Of a stretch of DNA of 64,000 bases, positions 42,658-51,419 are shown one piece after another. The notes beneath the pieces were generated by a model that searched no databases, had not been told where the DNA came from, and saw nothing but the letters and a program-made list of their open reading frames with translations. The position numbers and the translations under genes are program-made. Within the stretch, counting starts at the first letter, position 1. Each line of letters starts with the position of its first letter. The DNA is from an uncultured bacterium (GTDB lineage: Bacteria > Vulcanimicrobiota > Xenobia > Xenobiales > Xenobiaceae). The stretch is taken from contig CAKUBG010000010.1 in the NCBI GenBank assembly GCA_934636825.1, forward strand, positions 12,185 through 76,184, given 5' to 3'.

Positions 42658-43617
42658 TTATTTCTTGATATTAGTTAAGCGGGGGAGAGGACGGAACACC
42701 ACATGGAAAGCTTCGTCGTCGGTGCCTATACATAAGTCGGCATTCTCGCCGAAGTAGCTGCAAAGAGATTCTACTTTCAAGCCATCGATACGATAATTTT
42801 GTACCGGCTCTTTAAGCATGGAAAGCTTGTAACCTTTATCCTTGATCTCCACAGTTCCAACTTCGCAAATAACCGAATCGAAGGGGCCCAGATCGCCATC
42901 ATCAGTAGTTCCTACACTGAGAATGCGGAATTTGTTCTCTCCACTGGGCTGGAAGTTTAAGTCTGAACAACTGCGGCCACCGTTAAGAAAATCGCGCAAA
43001 TCGATATTTTTACGCTCCAACTCAACAAGCTTGTTGCCTTCTAAACGGGTTACAACCAATTGGCCGGCATGTTTTGAATCGCCGCGCAATCCCATAAATA
43101 TGTAGGTGTTTTGCTGGCCATCTTGCAAAGCAGCACAGCCTTCTATTTGTAAATGATCCGGAGTCATACCGTCGGCAGGCATGGGAAAAGGATTGAAGAC
43201 CTTCACCACCCTGGCGATCCAACCGGAATAAGGATCATGGCCTACTTCAATTTCGAAAGCCCTACCGGATCCGCCTTTCCAATAGCCGCTCTCAAAGGCA
43301 TAAAAATGATAAGGCTGTCCAGGTACTTGACATATGGCTTCTAAGTCACTGGCTTTCTGAGCTGAAGAATTTTCATTTATATCCCAGGAAGACACTTCGA
43401 TAGGTAAGAATTTGGCGCCCTTATTATCCTTTACTTGAAGAATATGCAAGCGGGGCTTGTCTGATTTAGCTTTAACATCCGACACTGTTATAATGGCGTT
43501 TTGATTCAAGTTGGTCATGCCGCTAATGTCGGCGGGGTCAGCCAGAGCCGGAACTGCCAAGCCTAAAGCTAAAGCCGTACTGCACAGAGCAAGGGAAAAT
43601 TTTGATGCTATAGACAC
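42658..43617 (-). CDS. Secreted beta-rich protein of unknown function
   Basis: 319 residues from a GTG with GAGG about 9 bases upstream. Signal peptide at about 1-26, ending ALA. The mature part is a run of short beta strands with Asp/Gly turns (SGYWKGGSGRAFEIE, LRGDSKHAGQLVVTRLEGN, VGTTDDGDLGPFDSVICEVG), reminiscent of a beta-propeller such as phytase-like esterase folds. No catalytic motif is recognised. Six or so Cys could form disulfides. Confidence 0.6.
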   Translation of the reverse strand: MSIASKFSLALCSTALALGLAVPALADPADISGMTNLNQNAIITVSDVKAKSDKPRLHILQVKDNKGAKFLPIEVSSWDINENSSAQKASDLEAICQVPGQPYHFYAFESGYWKGGSGRAFEIEVGHDPYSGWIARVVKVFNPFPMPADGMTPDHLQIEGCAALQDGQQNTYIFMGLRGDSKHAGQLVVTRLEGNKLVELERKNIDLRDFLNGGRSCSDLNFQPSGENKFRILSVGTTDDGDLGPFDSVICEVGTVEIKDKGYKLSMLKEPVQNYRIDGLKVESLCSYFGENADLCIGTDDEAFHVVFRPLPRLTNIKK

Positions 43618-43859
43618 GGTATCTTACCTCTCTTTTTATCGATATTCTTGGGACGGTAGAGCGCACATTGTGCCGAAAGTCGCCAAATCGACGCAAAGTT
43701 CAAGCTTAAATTGCTTTAAACCAAACGGAGGGAGTGCGCGTCCTTCTCCGCAAATAACTATGCGTTATTCTTAATAGGCAATTTTTTCCCCTTCGCTGGT
43801 TTTTTCTGCTTTAGAGCGGAATTTTTGGAATAAAAATAAATTGGAGCAAATAGTACAAA

Positions 43860-46232
43860 ATGGAAACTGACAATATAAATATTTCGCTGGCCGACGTGCT
43901 TGATAATGATTGTTGTCCAGAGCTTTTAGGAGCTAATCCGCGTCCGCGTGTAGTTGGAGTAGCTGTAAATTACGATAAAGTATATATATGGCAGCGTCTA
44001 ACTACCGATGAAGCTAAGGCTGAGCATGGCGCTAGTCCGGTTCAATTAAGCATAGAAAAATTTCGCCCTTATTTCTGGATGCATCATACTAAGTTGAATG
44101 AAGTAATGGCACATGATGAAGAATGTACTTACGAAAGTAAACAATTGAGCGGAACTGGATTCTTTAACAGTATTGTTTCAGCTAACAATATTGAGGAATT
44201 AGCTGCCTTAAATAAAGAAATCACCTCTATATACAAAGAGGTTAAAAAAGAGTTAGCCGCTTCTCACTTTGGCGAACACAGCGCTTTGCAACTTTATAAT
44301 AACGATTTGGTAAATTTGTACCTTACCAAAGCCGGGTTCTGTCTTTTTAATGGCTTAAATTTTAAAGAAATTTTGCGTTTAGGTTTGACGGTATTTACGT
44401 CTTGTTGCAACGGAGAAAATTTGCATGGTTGCATCGAAGAAAGTATCGGTTGTCTTTATATGCACCTTTCCGACGGTCGAGAAAAAGTGCTTTGTTTGGA
44501 TGATTATGAGGGCGACGAAGCTAAGTTGCTTCAAGATTTTGTGCAAAATGTGCAAAATTGGGATCCTGATATTATCGAAGGCCATTTTTTATATGATGAT
44601 ATTTTGCCTTATTTGCAAGCTAGAGCCAAAAAAGTCAAGGTAAAATTGCTACTGGGGCGTGAATTTATTCGCGAAGATAAGAAGCGCAGTATTCCTAAAG
44701 ATGTTTGCTTAGAACCCAAAGGGCGCAAAACCTATACTACTATTGCCAACAAACGCTACGACTATATTTATTGGGACTTGTGGGGACGTGAATTAGTCGA
44801 TACTTTGATGTTGGCTCGTTTGCGCGATGTCACATTCCGTGAATTGGAAACTTTTTCGCTGGAAGAAACGGCGCAATCGCTTGGAACCATGGGAGAAGAA
44901 GAGCCAACTTTCGCTTCAGAAAAGGAAAAAGCTGAATTTTATGGCCATTTGCTGGAAAAAGTTAGCGAAGCTTTACTTTATCCTTTCTATGTTCAAGCGC
45001 AATTTTTCCCTTATTCATTGCAAAATACTATTTTGCGCGGTACGGCTACTAAAATTAACAGCTTATTCTTGCGCTATTATTTAAGTAATTCGGTTAGTAT
45101 CCCTGACAAGCCGCAAGTAGCCGAATATATGGGCGCTTCTGCAGGCCAAGAAGTGGAGGGCATTGTACATGATGTTTATCACTGTGATGTACAATCGCTT
45201 TATCCCTCAATTATGCTCAGTTGCAATTTAGGACCTAAGGCTGACGAACTGGGCCTTTTCCTTAATTTGTTAGCTAAATTGCGCACTTTCCGCCTTAAGG
45301 CCAAAGCTCTTATGCGTCAAGTTCAGAAAGAAGCCGAACAAGATGTGGAAAGAATACGTTTTTATGACGCTTTGCAAAGTACGTTCAAAATTTTAATCAA
45401 TTCCTTTTATGGCTATTTGGGCTTTGCTCAGGGCAATTTCGCCGACTTCGCCAAAGCTTCTGAGGTGACAGCCAAGGGTAGAGAAATTTTAGCCACTATT
45501 ATTTCCAAATTAAAAGAGCTGAATTGCCGCGTGGTAGAGTACGATACCGATGGCGTTTATTTCCAGGCGGCTCCCGAATCTGGGGGAAATTCGGAAGTTT
45601 ATGGTAACAATATCGCTAAAGAGATCAATAGTATTTTGCCTCCAGGCGTTGGAGTGGAGTTAGACGGCTTCTATCCGTCTATGTATTCTCACACTACCAA
45701 AAATTATGTGCTCCTTGACAAAAATGGCACTTTATCTTTCAGTGGAGCCACTTTCCGCTCTCGTTCGCGTGAACCATATTTGCGTCTAGCTTTGCAACGC
45801 ACGGCTTCTTTTGTTTTGCAAGGTCGACCTGAGGAAGCTGCGGCTTATCTCGCTCAACTAAAAGATGATATTCTCAAGCATAATGTCCCCATAACTATGC
45901 TGGCCAAGACCGAAATTTTAAATGACTCTTTGGAAAATTATGGCAAAAAAATTGAAAAGAGTAGTCGCAATCGGGCTGCCGCTTATGAAGTAGCCCTTAA
46001 ATCTAGACATACTTACGCCGCTGGCAAAGCGGTGCGCTATTATATTACTGGCGACAAGAAGAGCGTTCGTATTTTCGAAAATGCTAAAGAACTGAGCTTG
46101 TATGATGCTGCCGCTCCTGACGAAAATAGTGCTTATTATGTTGGCAAATTGGAAGCTTTATTAGAGCAATTTCCACTTTTGGTGCCTGCTGAAGCTTTGC
46201 CTGTGAAAAAGAGTCGTAGTCTCAAAAAATAA
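43860..46232 (+). CDS. Family B DNA polymerase with degenerate exonuclease domain
   Basis: 790 residues. The polymerase core is complete: motif A CDVQSLYPS (Asp443), motif B K510-ILINSFYG, motif C YDTDG (561-565). The 3'-5' exonuclease seems inactive. Where Exo I should give DxE the sequence is LGLTVFTSC (174-182). Exo II reads EGHFLYDD instead of N-x3-F/YD. The Exo III Y-x3-D reads YGHLLEK (361-367). This fits the bacterial/archaeal PolB groups with eroded proofreading, probably repair or translesion polymerases. ATG start with only a distant GGAG. It stands alone in its unit and ends at a strong terminator. Confidence 0.88.
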   Translation: METDNINISLADVLDNDCCPELLGANPRPRVVGVAVNYDKVYIWQRLTTDEAKAEHGASPVQLSIEKFRPYFWMHHTKLNEVMAHDEECTYESKQLSGTGFFNSIVSANNIEELAALNKEITSIYKEVKKELAASHFGEHSALQLYNNDLVNLYLTKAGFCLFNGLNFKEILRLGLTVFTSCCNGENLHGCIEESIGCLYMHLSDGREKVLCLDDYEGDEAKLLQDFVQNVQNWDPDIIEGHFLYDDILPYLQARAKKVKVKLLLGREFIREDKKRSIPKDVCLEPKGRKTYTTIANKRYDYIYWDLWGRELVDTLMLARLRDVTFRELETFSLEETAQSLGTMGEEEPTFASEKEKAEFYGHLLEKVSEALLYPFYVQAQFFPYSLQNTILRGTATKINSLFLRYYLSNSVSIPDKPQVAEYMGASAGQEVEGIVHDVYHCDVQSLYPSIMLSCNLGPKADELGLFLNLLAKLRTFRLKAKALMRQVQKEAEQDVERIRFYDALQSTFKILINSFYGYLGFAQGNFADFAKASEVTAKGREILATIISKLKELNCRVVEYDTDGVYFQAAPESGGNSEVYGNNIAKEINSILPPGVGVELDGFYPSMYSHTTKNYVLLDKNGTLSFSGATFRSRSREPYLRLALQRTASFVLQGRPEEAAAYLAQLKDDILKHNVPITMLAKTEILNDSLENYGKKIEKSSRNRAAAYEVALKSRHTYAAGKAVRYYITGDKKSVRIFENAKELSLYDAAAPDENSAYYVGKLEALLEQFPLLVPAEALPVKKSRSLKK

Positions 46233-46256
46233 AAACTCTCAAGCTTAGGAGCTTTT

Positions 46257-46311
46257 AAAGCGATTGTGTCGAAAGGCGGCGAGCCGTCTGAGAATGCTGT
46301 CGCTTTTTTTT
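46257..46311 (+). terminator. Terminator after polB
   Basis: AAAGCGA (46257-46263) pairs with TCGCTTT (46300-46306), enclosing a small GC-rich hairpin, and runs into eight T (46304-46311). Confidence 0.82.
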
Positions 46312-46446
46312 GCGTAAGTTGCCTCGGGCAGTACTGTTTAACCAATAAAAAATATCAGCTTAGCTAACGAATCTGTTTGAGCTTTATTTTCTGTCAAAAT
46401 GTAAAGCTTAGAGGGGGCTGTTTGGTAGCTTAAGAGGAGTGACAAA

Positions 46447-47994
46447 ATGGGCCAAGCCTACGAAAAACTTTTAAAAAAGATCAAAGAAATCACTTGCTTA
46501 AACGAAATTTTGGAGTTGCTGACTTGGGACTTAGAGACCGGTATGCCAATTGGCGCTGACGAAGCCCGCGCCGATCAGATGGGAGTCGTTTCTGAATTGT
46601 CTCATCGCCTTTCTACTTCGGAAGAATACTTGCAACTTATTAAAGCCTCTGAAGAAGAACTGGCCGAAGAGAAAAAGTCCGGCCTTAAAGTCCAGTCTTC
46701 TTCTCCTTACGATTTGCACAATTTGGATGTTAAAGCCGATTTGCTGCGTAAAGTCAGACGTGACGCTGATAACAATTCTAAAGTGCCCGCTTCTGTCGCT
46801 TCTGCTTTGACTGCTGCTTGCTCTAAAGCTCAAAGCGTTTGGATGAAAGCTCGTCAAAATAATGACTTTGCCTCTTTCCGCGAACCTTTGGAACGTGTTG
46901 TCGAGCTTTGCCGCGCTAAGGCTGAAGCTTTGGGTTACAAAGAACACATCTATGACGCTTTGCTTGACGTTTACGAACCTGGTTTAACTACCGCTCAAGT
47001 GAGCAAAGTTTTTGGAGAGTTGCGCGGCCACTTGGTAAATTTGGTCAGTCGCATAGCCAAAGCCGAGCAGCCGCAATTGCGCGTTATCAATAAAAATTAT
47101 CCCATAGAATTGCAACGCCGTTTTTGCCATCGTCTCATGAGTGATATGGGTTATGACTGGACGCGCGGCAAAGTAGATGATGTAATTCATCCTTTCTGCT
47201 GTTCATTTTCCACTAGAGATGTGCGTGTAACTAACAATTTTAGTGAACAGGCTGTTACAAAAGCTATGTTTACGGCTTTACACGAAACGGGACACGCGCT
47301 TTACGAGCAAGGCTCTCCCTGCGAGTGGACGCACACTCCTTTGGAAGGCGGCGCCAGTATGGCCGTTCATGAAAGTGAATCCCGTTTATGGGAAAATATT
47401 ATCGGTCGCAGCAAAGCTTTTTGGGAATTTTACTATCCAGTCTTTAAGTCTTATTTCCCCGCTCAAACTGTCGGCGTAGACTTAGAAGAATTTTATAAAG
47501 CCGTAAACTACGTTACTCCTTCATTTATACGCACTGAAGCTGACGAAGTAACCTATAGTTTGCATATTATGTTGCGCTTTGAATTGGAAAAAGCGCTTAT
47601 CGAAGGCTCTTTGAAAGTAAAAGATTTGCCGGAAGCTTGGAATAGCGCTATGTCCGACTACTTAGGTATTGTACCTGATACTGATACTGAAGGTTGTTTG
47701 CAAGACGTGCACTGGTCGTCAGGTTTGTTCGGCTATTTCCCGGCTTATGCTTTAGGTAACTTGATCGGTGCTCAAACTTGGCAAGCTCTTAAGAAAGATG
47801 TGGGCGACACGGATGAAGTATTGCGCCATGGTCAGTTGGGAACTATTCGCAACTGGTTGCATGATCATATCTATGTTTATGGCCAGCGTCTCTATCCGAG
47901 CGAATTGCTTAAGGCCGCTACCGGAGAAAGTTTGCAAGCCAAGCCTTTTGTAGATTATTTGGAAAATAAATACGGCGCTCTCTATAATTTATAG
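46447..47994 (+). CDS. Carboxypeptidase Taq (M32 metallocarboxypeptidase)
   Basis: 515 residues, the family length. The zinc motif HETGH (His279-His283) is followed by the family signature VHESESRLWEN. The IRTEADEVTYSLHIMLRFELE segment and the C-terminal GxxHWSSGLFGYFPAYALG-type stretch also match M32. It removes C-terminal residues from peptides in the cytoplasm. AGGAG lies 8 bases before the ATG. Followed by a strong terminator at 48033-48080. Confidence 0.95.
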   Translation: MGQAYEKLLKKIKEITCLNEILELLTWDLETGMPIGADEARADQMGVVSELSHRLSTSEEYLQLIKASEEELAEEKKSGLKVQSSSPYDLHNLDVKADLLRKVRRDADNNSKVPASVASALTAACSKAQSVWMKARQNNDFASFREPLERVVELCRAKAEALGYKEHIYDALLDVYEPGLTTAQVSKVFGELRGHLVNLVSRIAKAEQPQLRVINKNYPIELQRRFCHRLMSDMGYDWTRGKVDDVIHPFCCSFSTRDVRVTNNFSEQAVTKAMFTALHETGHALYEQGSPCEWTHTPLEGGASMAVHESESRLWENIIGRSKAFWEFYYPVFKSYFPAQTVGVDLEEFYKAVNYVTPSFIRTEADEVTYSLHIMLRFELEKALIEGSLKVKDLPEAWNSAMSDYLGIVPDTDTEGCLQDVHWSSGLFGYFPAYALGNLIGAQTWQALKKDVGDTDEVLRHGQLGTIRNWLHDHIYVYGQRLYPSELLKAATGESLQAKPFVDYLENKYGALYNL

Positions 47995-48032
47995 TTCTAA
48001 GTGCTAGGCTGTAGAGCTTAGCTTGAACCGTT

Positions 48033-48080
48033 ACAAGCGCCTTTTTGGCTATTTTATTAGCCAAGGAGGCGCTTGTTTTT
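48033..48080 (+). terminator. Terminator after carboxypeptidase Taq
   Basis: ACAAGCGCCT (48033-48042) pairs with AGGCGCTTGT (48067-48076), with an inner GGCT/AGCC stem, followed by T5. Confidence 0.9.
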
Positions 48081-48206
48081 GTTGAGGAAGTTTGAACACA
48101 ACTTCATAGTCAGAAAAGTTCTAATGTACATCTAACAGACTGAGAAAGTTTTTTGGCAGGGGAAGGACGACTGCGGTTCGTAATAACCTGGCGTTAAGAG
48201 ATTTAT

Positions 48207-48236
48207 GGCCCTCATCTAAGAGAGGGGCCCTTTTTT
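48207..48236 (+). terminator. Terminator-like hairpin in front of groES
   Basis: GGCCCTC and GAG(G)GGCC pair with one bulged G, followed by six T (48231-48236). It ends 75 bp before the groES ATG, so it is either a second terminator or an attenuator in a long groES leader. Confidence 0.65.
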
Positions 48237-48252
48237 ATGAAGATAACAAGTC

Positions 48253-48289
48253 TCTTCTTCCATATTCGATAGTTCGAATTGTCAGAAGA
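48253..48289. promoter_or_regulatory. Interrupted palindrome in the groES upstream region
   Basis: ATTCGA-TAGT-TCGAAT (48264-48279) flanked by TCTTCT (48253-48258) and AGAAGA (48284-48289). It lies 22 bp before the start codon. It may be an operator for a heat-shock repressor or a leader hairpin. It is not CIRCE. Confidence 0.5.
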
Positions 48290-48311
48290 AAAGGCTTTTT
48301 GGAGGTTAGAC

Positions 48312-48605
48312 ATGGCTTTGACTATTAGACCGTTAGGTGATCGCGTTGTGGTGAAGCGCCTCGCTTCCGAGCAGAAGACTGCCGGTGGTATTTATATTCC
48401 CGAGAGCGCTCAGGAAAAACCCATGAAATGCGAAGTCGTGGCCGTAGGTTCCGGCAAATTGCTCGATAATGGCAAGCGCAACCACATGGAAGTGGAAGTC
48501 GGCCAGACCGTTTTGCTGGGCAAATACTCCGGCACTGAGATTAAGCTTGATGGCGAAGAGTATGTAATCGTCGATCAGCGCGAAATTATGGGCATTTTAG
48601 CCTAA
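48312..48605 (+). CDS. groES: Co-chaperonin GroES
   Basis: 97 residues. Heptameric lid of the GroEL folding chamber. It shows IRPLGDRVVVK at the N-terminus, the mobile loop with TAGGIYIPESAQEKP, and the C-terminal EYVIVDQREIMGIL. The start is the ATG at 48312, with GGAGG (48301-48305) 6 bases upstream; the frame extends to 48279 but those residues are not family-like. Codon use is more C-ending than in neighbouring genes, as expected for high expression. Confidence 0.97.
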   Translation: MALTIRPLGDRVVVKRLASEQKTAGGIYIPESAQEKPMKCEVVAVGSGKLLDNGKRNHMEVEVGQTVLLGKYSGTEIKLDGEEYVIVDQREIMGILA

Positions 48606-48798
48606 GGTAAAAAATGGAGACACATTGCCAACGGTGGTAGTGTGGCTCCGCTAGTAAGTGGCTGTATGGTAGAGGGGGAAAGGTCGACAGGAGGTTGATT
48701 AGAACGCCTGACCTGTCGCAGGGGGAGCAGAAGTCATATAATGACAAAATGCCTGCAGTCGCGAAGTTTTTGTTCATATTCGGAAAGAGGAAAAAATT
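48606..48798 (+). promoter_or_regulatory. Structured groES-groEL spacer with internal -10-like box
   Basis: 193 bp, long for this gene pair. CGACAGG and CCTGTCG (about 48685-48718) form a 7-bp stem. GTCAT-ATA-ATGAC (48733-48745) contains a perfect TATAAT (48737-48742), but no good -35 is present. It may be a processing or attenuation element, or a second promoter giving extra groEL. Confidence 0.45.
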
Positions 48799-50445
48799 AT
48801 GGCAGCTAAGATGATTATTTACGGTCAGGAAGCCCGCAAAGCTTTGGAAAAGGGTGTTGATGCTTTGGCTAACGCTGTACGCGTAACCTTAGGCCCGCGT
48901 GGTCGTAATGTCGTGCTCGATAAAAAGTTCGGCTCTCCTACCATCACCAATGATGGCGTGACTATCGCTAAAGATATCGAGCTTCCCGACATGTTCGAAA
49001 ATATGGGCGCTCAGCTGGTTCGTGAAGTTGCTTCCAAGACCAACGACATCGCCGGCGACGGTACCACCACCGCTACCGTTTTGGCTCAGGCTATGGTTCA
49101 CGCCGGTATGAAAAACGTTACCGCTGGTGCCAACCCCATGTTCATTAAACGCGGTATCGAGCAAGTGGTCGAGCGCGTTGTCGAAGCTATTAAAGCTATG
49201 GCTGTGCCTGTAGAAACCACCGAAGCTATCGCTCAGGCCGCTACCATTTCCGCCAACAACGACAAAAAGATCGGTCAGCTCATTGCTGAAGCTATGGACA
49301 AAGTCGGTAAAGACGGCGTTATTACCGTTGAAGAGTCCAAGACTATGCACACCGGTCTCGAGCACGTCGAGGGCATGCAATTTGATAAAGGTTACATCTC
49401 TCCTTACTTCGTAACCGATTCCGACCGCATGGAAGCCGTTTTGGAAGATCCTTTCATCTTGATCGTCGAGAAGAAGATTTCCGCCATCAACGACATCGTC
49501 CACCTTTTGGAAAACGTTTCCCGCTCCGGCCGTCCCCTCTTGATTATCGCTGAAGACATCGAAGGCGAAGCTTTGGCTACTTTGGTCGTTAACAAGTTGC
49601 GCGGCGTATTGAATATTGCTGCTGTTAAGGCTCCTGGTTTCGGTGACAGACGCAAAGAGATGCTTAAAGACATCGCCATTCTCACTGGCGCTCAGGTTGT
49701 CAGTGAAGAAATCGGTCTCAAGCTCGAAAACGTCGGCCTCGACTCTTTGGGCAGCGCTGTACGCGTCAAGATTACCAAAGACGACACCACTATTGTTGAA
49801 GGTCGCGGCGATGCCGAAGCTATCAAAGCTCGCATCGAGCAAATCCGTCACCAGATCGCCGAGAGCGATTCCGATTACGATCGCGAAAAATTGCAAGAAC
49901 GTTTGGCCAAGTTGGCTGGCGGCGTAGCTGTTATCCGCGTGGGTGCTGCTACCGAAACCGAATTGCGCGAGAAGAAACATCGTTTAGAAGACGCTCTCTC
50001 CGCTACCCGCGCTGCCGTTGAAGAAGGTATTATCCCTGGTGGTGGTACCGCTTTCATCAGAGCTTTGCCCGTTTTGGATGAGATTAAGCTCGAAGGCGAT
50101 CAGCAAGTAGCCGTAGATATTATCCGCCAAGCTTTGGTAGAGCCTTTGCGCTTAATCGCCACCAACGCTGGTGTTGAAGGCTCCGTCATCGTCGAGAAGG
50201 TAAAAGAAGCTGATGCTCCTATCGGTTATGATGCCTTGAACCGCGAGTTCAAAGACATGGTTGCCAATGGTATCATTGACCCTGTAAAAGTTACCCGCTC
50301 TGCTTTGCAAAATGCTGCTTCTATCGCCGCTATGGTTCTCACTACCGAGACCCTTATTGCTGAAAAGCCTCAGAAGGCTGATCCTGCTGCTGCAGCCGGT
50401 ATGCCCGGCGGTATGCCCGGCGGCATGGGCGGAATGGACTTCTAG
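48799..50445 (+). CDS. groEL: Chaperonin GroEL
   Basis: ATP-driven folding chamber of two heptameric rings in the cytoplasm. 548 residues. It shows VTLGPRGRNVVLDKKFGSP, NDGVTIAKDIE, the ATP-binding DGTTTATVLA and GGGTAFIRA, and ends in the GGM-rich tail typical of bacterial GroEL (GMPGGMPGGMGGMDF). GAGG lies 8 bases before the ATG. Codons are strongly C-ending (ATC, ACC, GTC) relative to the rest of the window. A terminator follows at 50543-50574. Confidence 0.98.
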   Translation: MAAKMIIYGQEARKALEKGVDALANAVRVTLGPRGRNVVLDKKFGSPTITNDGVTIAKDIELPDMFENMGAQLVREVASKTNDIAGDGTTTATVLAQAMVHAGMKNVTAGANPMFIKRGIEQVVERVVEAIKAMAVPVETTEAIAQAATISANNDKKIGQLIAEAMDKVGKDGVITVEESKTMHTGLEHVEGMQFDKGYISPYFVTDSDRMEAVLEDPFILIVEKKISAINDIVHLLENVSRSGRPLLIIAEDIEGEALATLVVNKLRGVLNIAAVKAPGFGDRRKEMLKDIAILTGAQVVSEEIGLKLENVGLDSLGSAVRVKITKDDTTIVEGRGDAEAIKARIEQIRHQIAESDSDYDREKLQERLAKLAGGVAVIRVGAATETELREKKHRLEDALSATRAAVEEGIIPGGGTAFIRALPVLDEIKLEGDQQVAVDIIRQALVEPLRLIATNAGVEGSVIVEKVKEADAPIGYDALNREFKDMVANGIIDPVKVTRSALQNAASIAAMVLTTETLIAEKPQKADPAAAAGMPGGMPGGMGGMDF

Positions 50446-50469
50446 TCTCTATTAGCCTCTAAGGCATGG

Positions 50470-50517
50470 TTTAAGTGCTGCGTTTTCTGAATCGTACGAT
50501 TGTCCGCAACACTTAAA
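50470..50517. repeat. Inverted repeat with an inner 12-bp palindrome downstream of groEL
   Basis: TTTAAGTGCTGCG (50470-50482) pairs with CGCAACACTTAAA (50505-50517) with one C-A mismatch. AATCGTACGATT (50490-50501), a perfect palindrome, sits in the loop. No T tract follows, so it is a 3' stability element or a protein-binding site rather than a terminator. Confidence 0.55.
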
Positions 50518-50542
50518 TAAGGGGGCGCACTTATAGGAAAGG

Positions 50543-50574
50543 AGCTTGAGAGTTAGTTGCTCTCAAGCTTTTTT
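50543..50574 (+). terminator. Terminator after groEL
   Basis: AGCTTGAGAG (50543-50552) and CTCTCAAGCT (50560-50569) form a perfect 10-bp stem with a 7-base loop and six T. Confidence 0.93.
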
Positions 50575-50759
50575 CTTTAGTTTGTTTTTTTGAAAAGTTA
50601 TAGTGAAAACGAAAAGTCTGAGCAATTTTGGCTTAATCTTAAGAAAAAAAGGCTTTGACTTTGTCTTGCTAGAAAACAACGGCCGCTGCGCCTATTTTTT
50701 TGCTGTTTTTTATACAGCTTTGCGCTAGTGGCAGTATTTTATTTGTTGGGTTTTTTAAT

Positions 50760-51299
50760 ATGAGAAGTTTTAAGGTTTGGCTGGCCTTAGGTATTGTGGC
50801 CGTGTCTTGCTGGGCTTGTGGTATGTCTGAGGGACAGACTGTAAATATGTATGTTTCCCAAATGACAGTATACGAACGCAGAGTAGAGGCCGATGCTTAC
50901 GATATTGGCAAGATAACTTCCGAAATAGATACAAATATAACTGAGCAGCAACGTGCCGAGTTAGTAAAATCTCTCAAAGGGCAGGCTGCGCGTTTAAAAG
51001 ATACGATTAAGGCGATTGAAGAAGCCAATTGTCCTCAACCTTGTCAAAATATGCGTGTTCATTACCAAGGAGCTTTGCAAAATCGCTTGGAGCATTGTAA
51101 AGTTTTGGCCGATTTCTTGGAAAAAAATTACCATCCCGGACAAGCTGTAGATGGCAAAGCTTTAGCTGCACTTAAGAATAAGACTGACAAATTAGCTCAG
51201 GAAACGGCTGAATACGAAAATAAAATTCACGAAGATAAAGTGCTTTTGGCTAATTCTTACCGTGAAGTTCAGTTACCTGAAGTTGTCGAGAATAAATAG
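50760..51299 (+). CDS. Exported coiled-coil protein, possible lipoprotein
   Basis: 179 residues from the ATG at 50760. A hydrophobic N-terminus (about 6-20) ends in VSCWACGM. The cysteines there could be a degenerate lipobox, but no canonical L-x-G/A-C is seen. The rest is helical and charged, with NCPQPCQNM in the middle and Lys/Glu-rich helices at the end. Family not recognised; probably periplasmic or outer-membrane-attached. No strong ribosome site is visible. Confidence 0.55.
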   Translation: MRSFKVWLALGIVAVSCWACGMSEGQTVNMYVSQMTVYERRVEADAYDIGKITSEIDTNITEQQRAELVKSLKGQAARLKDTIKAIEEANCPQPCQNMRVHYQGALQNRLEHCKVLADFLEKNYHPGQAVDGKALAALKNKTDKLAQETAEYENKIHEDKVLLANSYREVQLPEVVENK

Positions 51300-51419
51300 A
51301 ACTTAAGTTATAAGTTTAGGTCTGGATATTTCACTTTTTACGCCGTTTTTCGAATCGGCAATTTTTATTGCCTTTTGGGGGCCCTTTTGTGGGGGGCTTG
51401 CATTTTAGGAGAAGACGAA

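Larger units (their letters stand above)
47995..48311. other. Intergenic region between carboxypeptidase and groES
   Basis: 317 bp holding two terminator-like hairpins (48033-48080, 48207-48236), then an interrupted palindrome (48253-48289) and the groES ribosome site. No coding sequence or clear sigma-70 promoter is evident, and no CIRCE element is present. Confidence 0.6.
50446..50759. other. Intergenic region after groEL
   Basis: 314 bp. It contains a long hairpin at 50470-50517, the groEL terminator at 50543-50574, then an A/T-rich stretch. A frame from TTG 50700 would extend the next gene, but its ATG at 50760 is the natural start. Confidence 0.5.

Noticed and set aside
48274..48282. 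tRNA T-loop (GTTCGAATT)
   Set aside because: No acceptor, D or anticodon stem can be formed around it; it is part of the palindrome before groES.
48240..48311. CIRCE element before groES
   Set aside because: The TTAGCACTC-N9-GAGTGCTAA pattern is not present; only an unrelated palindrome is seen.
48889..49980. 363-residue minus-strand open frame inside groEL
   Set aside because: Antisense frames in highly biased groEL genes are commonly open; it has no promoter, ribosome site or domain.
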